A stretch of 64,000 nucleotides of DNA from Ophioceras dolichostomum (lineage: Eukaryota; Ascomycota; Sordariomycetes; Magnaporthales; Ophioceraceae), in the NCBI GenBank assembly GCA_003049485.1, contig PYST01000056.1:87327-151326 (forward strand), written 5' to 3'. Below are positions 47,394 to 56,391 of this stretch, in pieces; the stretch's first letter is position 1, and each line of letters begins with the position of its first letter. A program made the position numbers and the translations under genes. Below the pieces are notes generated by a model. That model was not told the DNA's origin. It saw only the letters and a program-made list of their open reading frames with translations, and made no database searches.

Positions 47394-48181
47394 ATGCACC
47401 CCTTGATCGCCATCTTCGCTTCCTTATCCTTCATCCATCGAGTCAACTGCCAGTCTGATGGCAACGCGTCCACCCCATTGGTCAACGCTCCCGAAGGCGC
47501 CCACTGCGTAACGGGGGCAACCTACTGCGGCTACATCTTGCTGCAAAACCAAGGTAGGGAGGACAGGCTGATAGGCTGATCAAAGGCCGAGCGCCCTCTC
47601 CTCTCCTCTAGCCGTGACTCTCTTATCCCAGTGCCAGCCTGCCTAAGTACCTACCTAACCTGTTATCCTTCGATATCTTTTTTCCAGGATTCGACGAAGC
47701 GTCCGTCCGCTCGGCATACTGCTCCTTCCCAGGAAAATGCCCCGACGGCGGCCTACTCGCGGACGAAAGCGTCTGGAAGAGCACGCTCTTCGTGTGTCTT
47801 CCTCCCGACGCCGTGCCCAAGGCTAAAGATACAACCGGCGGCTCCCATCCTCACCCTCACCAGTGGCAGCAGCCCGGCAACAGGTTCAGCAACCACAGCG
47901 GCAGCAGGTTCGGCAACCACAGCAGCGGCAGGTTCAGCAACCACAGCGGCAGCAGGTTCGGCAACCACAGCAGCGGCAGGTTTAGCAACCATAGCAGCGA
48001 CAGTGATGATGCCGCCATGACCAACAAGGTCCGCCGACAGATCCCGGGAGTCTGCGAGGATGCCGGACCGCGGAAGTTGGAGCCTCTGGTCTACTGCGCT
48101 GGTGAGGGAGCCGTGGAGGAGATCTGTCTAAACCCGGAGGGCGACCATATTGGACGGTGCAGGACCCCTGGGAACGTTTGA
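47394..48181 (+). CDS. Secreted cysteine-rich protein with NHS tandem repeat
   Basis: Exons 47394-47553 and 47688-48181; 134-nt intron; 217 residues. Residues 1-19 are a signal peptide (MHPLIAIFASLSFIHRVNC). The mature part has cysteines at 38, 45, 65, 71 and 90, a tandem repeat at about 118-156, then cysteines at 176, 190, 200 and 211. The repeat unit is R-F-[SG]-N-H-S-x(1-2), five copies, each carrying an Asn-His-Ser N-glycosylation sequon. K-V-R-R after the repeat could be a Kex2-type processing site. No known family is recognised; it has the profile of a lineage-specific extracellular or effector-like protein. TACC-type repeats lie in the intron, overlapping a CTAAC branch site. Confidence 0.78.
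47879..48002 (+). repeat. Coding 48-bp tandem repeat
   Basis: A 48-bp unit is present about two and a half times within the second exon of the secreted protein, and each unit is itself two related 24-27-bp halves. Copies are nearly identical at the DNA level, including synonymous sites, which points to recent expansion or homogenisation. Confidence 0.85.
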
Positions 48182-48972
48182 GTGTCGTACGGAGGTGCCT
48201 AGGTACTTGACGGGTATTATTGTCAAGATTATTGTCCGGGGTGGTTGAAGGTGCTGCCAGATTGCAAAGTCTATAAGGAAACAGCGGGTTGGACAAGAAT
48301 GGCCATCGAGAGTCTGAGAAGCTGTCAGTCGGAGCATTATAACGTTGTCTGAATATGACCTCAGGCCAACTATGCCAGACCTAGACTCATGTCCCGACTT
48401 CTTAAAGATTATCTACCTTATAAAACAAGTAACTTTAGCCCGCCCCGGCTAGAAGATGCGTTACATGTCTATCGCTGAGACCCATCACAAGCACATATGC
48501 ATTTCGTCGCTGGCGCCGCGCAGCCTCCGTCCAACTAACGTCTTGTGCCATCGAGCTGGTAACAGCTTTGCCGAGCATAACCCAACCCAGTGCATCTTTC
48601 CACCCCTCTTACTTACTATCTCAGATACGCAGGCCGTTGGTTTCTGTGACTCGCCGGGCCCTGTCCATCCGTCCACACAATCATGGCGAGACAGGTGACC
48701 CAGGACAAATCCACAGCTCCTGATCATCATCACTCACGTTTAACTCCTGCATCTATCTAGCTTCACAACACAATGAACCACAACAGTCTCCTCGTGAAAA
48801 CTACGCAGCCAATCCAATTCAGTCTTCCGCCTCGTTGCTTGAGTGTGTCCATCCCCCTTCGTGCCCTCCATCCCGCACTTTCATGAAGGTAGGTACCCAC
48901 CTAGCTATCTACCTGCTTACCTACCTTGGGTAGGCAAGGTAGGAAGATAGGCATACAACCCACTAGATAAAA
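48182..48972. other. Convergent intergenic region with TACC/GGTA array
   Basis: About 790 bp between two 3' ends. It holds a dense TACC/GGTA array at 48887-48945. No coding frame seen. Confidence 0.5.
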
Positions 48973-49883
48973 CTACCAGTCACCCGGCAGGCCGAAACTG
49001 TCCTCTACCAGCGGCGGAACATTGGGATCGAACAGACACCCCCTCAGGTCGATAGTATCGGCAAACTCCTGCAGATGGTGGATGTTGCCCGCGCCGAAGT
49101 GCCACTCGATGCCCGAATCCGGCGGCGCCTCCATCCTGCAGGGTCCCCCGCCCACGTGGGGGATTCTCTTCTTGAGCACTTCCCGCGCTCCTTTACGTTC
49201 CCAGATCGTCTAGTGAGGAGAAGAGGAGAGAGGAGAGGCGAAGAAAATGAATCAAATCAGCCAACGGAGGGAGGACCGACCGGTCAGTGAGGACAAGATA
49301 AGAGAAGATAGAAATAAAAGGAAACAGAATCTTTCGTCGTCATCCATCATCCATCATGAATGTGTAAGTGGACGGCGAATTTAATAACGTGAAAAAGAAA
49401 AAGCAGACAACGTAAAAAAAAAAAAGAAGAAAAAGAAAAAGAAAGGGAGGAGAGAGAAAAACGGACCGTATCACGCCTATTGCAAACCCCCACCCAATAC
49501 CCCCGACACTACCCAACATAGCACATCCTCGGCTCGATCCTGAGCATCCGCCCGCCGAACAGGCCGTCGAGGCGCGGCACGATGTCACGCGGCGCCGCGA
49601 GTCCGCCCGCGTCCTCCCGGTGGTCGCAGTCCCACTCGACGTCGCGGTAGAGGTACTCCTCGAAACGGCCCCAGACGTCCGGGTCGTTCGGGTGCTCGAG
49701 GATGGTCCAGATGTCGTGGTCGTGGTTGCGGTCGTCGTGGTGCTCGAGACCGGCCTGGACGTCGGGGTCGTTGAGGTCCGAGAGGATGGTCTGGATGTCG
49801 TTATCGTCGTCGTGGTGCTCGTCGTTCTTCTTCTTCTTATTCTTCTTCTTCTTCTTTACTCGGAGATGCGTTGGTGGTGGTGG
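48973..49883 (-). CDS. Hypothetical protein, 3' exons only; 5' structure unresolved
   Basis: The last exon 49209-48973 (79 codons including stop) begins after CACTAG and encodes TIWERKGAREVLKKRIPHV and later WHFGAGNIHHLQEFADTIDL. It joins in phase to an exon ending at 49518 (donor GTTGGG, 308-nt intron) that encodes DIWTILEHPNDPDVWGRFEE and RDVEWDCDH. That frame is open up to 49883 but runs into AAG and GTG microsatellites with no ATG. A further frame, 50143-49859, has a signal-peptide-like stretch (KATVLPSLLFLLRLATTTSS) and Pro/His runs, but it is out of frame with the exon. Either an exon is missed or repeat-length change has shifted the frame. I recognise no domain. Confidence 0.45.
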
Positions 49884-49935
49884 TTATGGTGGCGATCGTC
49901 TGCTGGTGGTGGTGGTGGTGGTGGTGGGGCGATGA
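49806..49935. repeat. CTT and GTG trinucleotide microsatellites
   Basis: A CTT/ATT-type run (about 49826-49857) and GTG/GGT runs (about 49872-49927) lie inside the 5' part of the unresolved gene and separate two incompatible reading frames. Confidence 0.85.
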
Positions 49936-50655
49936 TGGTATCGTCGTTGCTGACGGGGATGGGGATGTAGGCGATGGAGTTGCTGTTGTTGCCGGCTTGG
50001 AGGAGAGTTGGAGGGATGGTGGGTGTGGAGGAGGTTGTAGTTGCTAGGCGGAGGAGGAAGAGGAGGGAGGGGAGGACTGTTGCTTTGGAGTGTCTCTGGG
50101 ATAGGGCAGGGGAACGGGGGTGGGTTAATGAACTGTGGTGGTATCATGATATATCAAGGAAGACTCGGTGAGGCCGCGACGAACCCACCATCTTGAGGGT
50201 ATTGGTTATCGGCTCTGCTTGTTGCCTTGTCACCAATTCTTTCCTCTTCCCCCTGTGAGTATGTAGCGGACGAGAAATGCTAGGTGGACTTACTAGGTCA
50301 GGTTTGGAATCAAGGCAGACTAGACCAAAAAAGCAGAATGGACAGCATGGTGCCTATGGCGTTTGTGGGGTATGTATGCAAAGCCGCTGATGTAGACATT
50401 GCGTTGAGGCGTCATAGAGGCGACAACTACCATTTCGCTGCAACCTTATACATGAGGGGTTTCTCCTCGCCTGGACTGGCTGTCAGTCAAAGAGATGGGG
50501 TGTCATGTTGAGCCGCAGAGGAGAAATCCACGTCTGATGATGTTGATGATGGAGCCATGTACTCAAAGCAGCACGTAGATAACAGGGTATAGAAATGATG
50601 CTCTATCCATACCATGTAATTGATACTAAACCACTATCGTGACCTCTCCCCTTCT

Positions 50656-52743
50656 TCACGCAAGACTCAGCAACAGCAAACTAGCCGACATAGCCGAAAA
50701 GTTCCCCGCCTTGAGCACCGTCTCGTCACCGTCGCCGCCGCCGTCGTGCAGCGCCCAAAGCCCCTCCTGGCCCCAATGCACAGAATGCACCTTCTTCATC
50801 TTGCCCGTCGCCGCCGAGGCGACCACCGGCAACCTGACGGTGACGTCCGTCCTGTCCTCCGTGCTGCTCGGGTTCGCGATGGCCACAAGCACATGATCGT
50901 CGTTTCCTCTCCAGTACGCCACGTCGATCTGGTCGTCCCCCAGCCCCTCGACGGCGACCCTGTGCGGGCCATCCCCCTCGCTCACGAGGAACTCGACGAC
51001 GGGCGAGTTCGTCACCACTTTCGACAGATTCCCGTGCGTGGCCGCCAGCAGGTCGGTGGGCGGCCACACCCACGACACGATGGCCTGCGCGCCGTGGTTG
51101 AAGGCGAGGATGCTCATCACCACGGACTCTTGCGGGGTCGGGTCGCGGTGCCAGTACCCTTCGCCGTGGAAGCTCTGCGGGTTGTGCGCCTTCGTGGAGG
51201 CGGCGGGCCACCTGTTCTCTATCCAGGTCTCGTAGCGCGACAGGTCGTCGAGCCGGCGGGAGACGTCGAGCACGTTGCCCTTGCAGTTGTCGCATCCGCA
51301 GTCGCCGTACGTCGCGTTGCAGGCCGTGCCCCATTTGGAGAAGGTCGCGTTCACGATGATGGGGTAGACATCCTCCATGATGAAGTCCGCGCCCGAGCTG
51401 TACTCGGCGAAGTAGTAGTCCTGGCAGTTGAGCGTTACGGCCACGGGGTGGTAGGGGTCCATCTTGCGGATGAGGTCGCGGGCGAGGATGGTGCGGTTGA
51501 AGGGGTGTTGCCAACCGTCGGGTCTGTGTTTGGGACCCCCGTTTTTGTGGTGAGTCAGTCAGTATGATGCACTGATGAGGTCTCGTATGAGAGGAAGGCG
51601 AAGAGAATACGAAGGAGAAAAGGTTACGGAACAGATTCTGGTGATTTAACCTACTCATCAGCGGTCCAGTAGGAGTAGAGAGCCTCTGAATCAAGGATCG
51701 GGGCGATCTTCTCCTCCACATACGTGAGGTTCTGGTATCCGTCACGGAGGTTGTACATGAACGGCAGGTTGATCTTGGCCATGTAGTCCAGCGCATTCTT
51801 GGAGGCCTCGCCGTCCGGGTAGGTCGTGAGTGGGGTCATCGAGTTCAGGCCGAAGTCCGCGTACCGCTGTATCAGCGACACGTTGTTCTCGCCCAGGAAC
51901 CTGTCGTAGGAGGCGTAAAAGCCATATGGCAAGAAGGGCTTCCACGTGTGGTTCGAAGCCGAGTTGCGGAACAGCATCCCGCCGTTCAGGTTGTCGATCC
52001 GGGTCGCGCTGCCTTTTGTCTTCTTGTCGGGCAGGTAGAAGAGCTCCGCGGTGGCTGTGAACACGCGTTCTTGTCCAGACACGGATCCCCTGAGCACCAC
52101 GAGCTGGCCTGAAAGCGACGGCTTGACCGCGGGGGACAGGTCGAATCCTACCACGTTGTGGGTGGAGTTTAGGGCCACGCTGCCGGTGGCCAGCTCCTCG
52201 TTTGTCGAGTTCAGGGTGATGGAGAAGCCGAACGTGCCTCCGGCCCCAGCTCCCGCCCCGGTGTCAGCGCCGGATGATGGCACCGGCCAGTCAAGTGGTA
52301 CCCCGAAGTACCGAGATAGCTCCGCCTGCACGACGAACTCACCCTTCGCCTCGTTGTCCAGATAAATGCTGTATCTTGGTCTGAACTGGACATAAAGTTG
52401 CGGAGGTCCATCTATCTCGACAGGAGCGCGCATCTGGCCACCTGGGTCGAAGCTGGGGTACCTAGTGATGGATTTTGGCTTGTAAGTCTCTGTACCTCCC
52501 ATAGCTGTAGTCGGGGCGGCACAAGCCCCTGGAGTCGGAGCATGGGGGGCGGCCCGGGCGGGGCTGCTTCTTCGTCCTCCCTCCGTTCTGTCCAGGCGGT
52601 TTCATCATTTCATCACATTAGAGCAGCACTCACTCAGGTTTGTAAACCTTCCCGCACCAGCGCGGCCATTCTGGGTGAACACCCGTGTCTTGTGAAAGGA
52701 CAGCCGAAGCAAGGGAAAGCACGTTCAAAAACGCGAGCCACAT
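50656..52743 (-). CDS. Secreted glycoside-hydrolase-like protein
   Basis: Exons 52743-52634, 52461-51655 and 51523-50656; introns of 172 and 131 nt; 594 residues. A signal peptide (MWLAFLNVLSLASAVLSQ) is followed by WCGKVYKPEYPSFDPGGQ, which is restored only by joining exons 1 and 2. A beta-sandwich-like domain (about 40-190) precedes a region with YGFYASYDRF, RYADFGLNSMTPL and MYNLRDGY, typical of an (alpha/beta)8 barrel. The later part has a cysteine cluster (GDCGCDNC), acidic residues in EDVYPIIVNATFSKWG, and a C-terminal beta domain. Similar fungal proteins are annotated only as glycoside-hydrolase catalytic-core proteins; the substrate is unknown. Many N-x-S/T sequons support secretion. 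An ATG at 52502 opens a frame into exon 2 but lies in the first intron. Confidence 0.72.
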
Positions 52744-54522
52744 CTTGTCCCCTGGATGCTTTTCTTCCCTGTCTATCTGGCTATGCTATCCCTTGCCAAT
52801 GTCTTTTAGAGATGAAGAGGGGCCGGAGATGGACGGTCGACGGTGTTGGTCACGAGTTTGCGACTCCCTGGGATCAGGGAGTGGAAAGGAAACAAACGCC
52901 GGTGAGTGGTAGGAAGCGGGGATCGGCACTGCTCGGCTTATATTGTCACGAGTAGAAACCTTAAAAAAAATATTGATGCGTGCCGATTTACATTAATCTC
53001 CATGTGCTGTCGATCCCGTCCGTTGATTGTTGGTTAGGTGGCTGCCAAGTGCCAACCTGTCCGCTTGCCCGCTTGCCCAGCACGGATCCATGCGGGGGGA
53101 CGGGACTCACGGGAGTGACACAAAAGGGGGAGCATGCACACAGTTTTGGCGTGCATGTTACGTGTCGTCCGTGGCCTGGGCGTGGCGAACTCTGTTTCTG
53201 CCTCTCCCGAAATCTACGATAAGGTCGGGAGATTATACCAAGACATTTTGCCGAACGAGATTTAACGGCTGGTCGGCCGGCAGTGCCATTTAGCGTCCGC
53301 TAACCTGCAGATACCATATGCAGGAACGTTGACACGTTTATATCCGGCTTGGGTTGCCTTTTTCCTCTTTTTCTCAAGCTTGGCAACGGCGTCTCTTCCT
53401 GCAGGCACACGAACGAGCACACCAAGCGTTGCTGCTGCTGCACCGCACGCGCTCTCGCTCCCACCATAATACCACTCTAGTATCGCCTCATTAATAAACG
53501 TACGATATAGAAAATAATCGACATCGCGTCTGTCACACGTACCAAAAGCGGCAAAGATTCGTTCTCACTCTCCTGGCATGTGCATCTTTGAATCTGTGGT
53601 TCTCTTCTCCGGCACAACCCTGAATTATAGTGAGAGGAGCATAACAAAATCGATGAGGCCACATATAATATTGTTCGCTTCTAACATAGGTACCTACCTA
53701 GATACACCTAGGTACCCAGCAGGAAGCTGTAGGCAGTTGGGTCGATAGTACTAGTACTCGTGGCTGAACTGGACCTTCTTGTGCTACCATAAGCAATCCG
53801 GGCTTGCAGCGTTGTCTTATCAGTGCAGAGGCCGCTGGGTGCTTTTCAAGCAGCAGAAAACCAATTTGAACGGCTGTCTGTCTCTCTCTGGGCGGTGTGG
53901 AAGGGGTATCGTCTGTACAAAAGGATCTTTGACATGTGTCCTGCAGTCGCGATGGAAAGAGAGCACTGAAGAGGCGGAACACGCTAGAAGCAGCAGCAAA
54001 AAGGTAACAAATCAAAATGCTATCTGAGTACAGATGGCGAGTAAAACAAAACAAAAGCAGATATCCACCCCATAGTCTCATCGGTGTTGAACATGTCTTT
54101 CCTTCTATCATATTCCTCCTCTTCCATGTCATGAGGACCAGGTACACGCTTTTTTCGCAAGGTTTGTCTTCCAATCGATAATAAGGACATAGAAGAAAAG
54201 GAGGGGTGGGAGGAAGGTTAAAGAAAAAAAGAAAGAAGGGAAAGGACAATAAATAGCAAACGGTTCTGGTAAAACAAATGACGGTTTCATCTTGGGTTGT
54301 GAAGTGAAATGAAAGTAATAATCAGCAGAAAAAAAGAAAGAAAAAAGCTGTCAAGAGGAACAAAAAGGGAGTGAAAATAGGTAAAATAGGTAATGAGAGA
54401 GGCTGTGAAGTCGAGAGGGCGAGGAATGAAGCAGTCGTCAGAAATTCAAATGGCGAATGTGTGTGGAAAAGGAAAGAGGCGGGACGGAGATGGGAGGCAC
54501 TGCTACCCTACCCTACCCGACG
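52744..54522. other. Intergenic, 1.8 kb
   Basis: 5' flank of the secreted hydrolase-like gene and 3' flank of the esterase gene, both minus strand. A TACC/GGTA array with CCTAGG lies at 53688-53716. No coding frame seen. Confidence 0.5.
52937..52944 (-). promoter_or_regulatory. Possible TATA box of the secreted hydrolase-like gene
   Basis: On the minus strand AATATAAGCC lies about 195 nt upstream of ATG 52743. Tentative. Confidence 0.3.
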
Positions 54523-56391
54523 CTACTCGGCTCTACCACACCCTGAGAGCGCCTTCTTCACGGCACTCACGCAGTCGTTCAGGAGTTCCATGCCCTTGTC
54601 CATTTTTCTGTTGTTCTCATGTTCATGTGTGGTTTTGGGTGGTCAGCTTTTGTGCGTGTCATGTGGATGATCAGGAGACGCTAAAAAGGCAAGTGGGTGG
54701 GCGGTAAGACATGTGCGGTACGCACGAAGACGGGAAGTACGCATAAGCATGAATTGTCACGTACCCTGATATACGATGAACCGGAGTTAAGAATGATAGT
54801 AGCCGGGGTTAGCAAAAAGTGTGTGTGGGAGGCATGGTAAGAGGGGGAGGGAGAGGAAAATTGAAGTGAGGATGAGAGAGTGTTATGTACCGCAATAAGT
54901 GAGTAGTCCATGAGTGCAGCCCGCAAACACCTTAGTCTCGACATAAACGCCTGCGGCCTTCAACCTGTCCGCGAAGGCCAGCCCCTCAGGCGCGAGGAGG
55001 TCCGCCTCGGCGACGGCGATGAAGGTGGGCGGCAGTCCCGCGAGGAGCTTCTGGCTCGCGCGGCTCGGGCTCGCGTCCCAGTTCAGGGCGTCCTCCTCGC
55101 TGCGCAGCCACATGCGGCGGTACCACAGCATGCGCGCGGGCGTCAGCCAGGGCGCCGTGGGGCCGTTGACGCTCCAGAGGTCCGAGTCCGGCGACGCCGT
55201 GTTGTCGAGCACGGGCACGACCAGGACCTGCCCGCAGAACCGGAGGACCCCCTCCTCCTCGGGTCCCTGTCCCTGTTTGCGGGGCGGCGCCGCGTCGGCC
55301 TCGTTGTGGAGCGCCGTTGCGAGCGCGAGCGTGGCGCCCGCCGAGGAGCCGCCCAGGACGATGCGCGAGACGTCTACCCCGAGGCGCTGGACCCCGCCCG
55401 TCGGGGACGCGAGCCAACGCAGCGCCTTGACGCCGTCCTCGACGGCCGCTGGGTAAGGGTGCTCTGGCGCTAGGCGGTAGTCCACCGTTACGACCAGACA
55501 GTTCGCGTCTTTTTTGTTGTCGGGTAACAAATCAGGTTGTTAATTTCTTGTTAGTGATGTCACTGATTATCCTGCTGACCATGTCCTGTCTTGGGGGAAA
55601 GAGTGGGGAAGTTGCTGATGGACCCGGCGCCCCGGATCCGAGGGAGTTGGCGCAGGAGGCAAAAAGTGGCAGAGGAGAGCCGCCGCCCAGCGCAGAGGTA
55701 ACATTTTTGGGCACACGTGATGACAGCTGGATGCGCGGGCCGCATGGTAAATGCAACCCTGAAGCGCTGACAGAGTGAGGTCGTTCGGCAGGTCGGATGG
55801 TCGAGGGATTGATGTATGTTGGGGAGGCAAACCAAGCAGGAGGAGAGTGAGAAGCGAGTGGGCGAGAGTGAGAGTGGGGAGGGACATGGAAATGGATAGG
55901 TCAAAATGTGAACCGAAAAGGTAAAAAGAAAAAGGGGGTCGTGGGGTTGGCGGTTTACCTTGGCAGACGCGTGTCAGCAGATCCGCATCACTCGACAAGT
56001 CCCCGAGCGCGAACCCGCCACCGTGGAACCAGAGGAAAACTGGCCAGCCGCCGGGAGGTTTTGAAGACGGGGAGGCGGAAGAGGGCGAGCATGCTGGTGC
56101 CGCCGATGATGGGCCGGATGATGGTTGATAGACTCGGATCCTGAGCCCGTCCACGTGGATGTCCTCGATTTTGCCGACGGGCACGGGCCCGATCCCAGTC
56201 GAGGCCACCACCGAGCCCATCCGCGCGGAGCCGTCCCAGGTCCTCAAATCGTCGGGCTGGACATATTGGAGGACCTCGTCGTGCAGCTTGACGTATTGGG
56301 GGTCGAGTTTCCCGCGGACGTCTGGGTGGAGAGGCTGCCAGACTCTCTTGGAAGGTTGGGGCTGCTGAGGGGACTGTTGTACAGATGACAT
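54523..56391 (-). CDS. HSL-type alpha/beta hydrolase (esterase/lipase)
   Basis: Exons 56391-55959 and 55508-54891, a probable one-base exon at 54765, and a last exon 54607-54523; 378 residues. The oxyanion-hole motif HGGG is at 123-126, nucleophile Ser200 in GSSAG, and the probable acid and histidine are Asp314 (EADLLAPEG) and His344 (CTHGLL). DANCLVVTVDYRLAPEHPYP is formed across the first junction. The family hydrolyses short acyl esters, intracellular unless a signal is present; none is seen. The first intron is 450 nt, long for this genome. If translation ran on past 54891 it would end after two more codons at TAA 54883, losing the last helix. The last exon (MDKGMELLNDCVSAVKKAL) supplies that helix, but only with one extra base between the two exons. 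Confidence 0.88.

Noticed and set aside
52240..52502. ATG at 52502 as the start of the hydrolase-like gene
   Set aside because: It lies in the first intron. Joining 52634 to 52461 gives a signal peptide and WCGKVYKPEYPSFDPGGQ in phase, which the 52502 start cannot.
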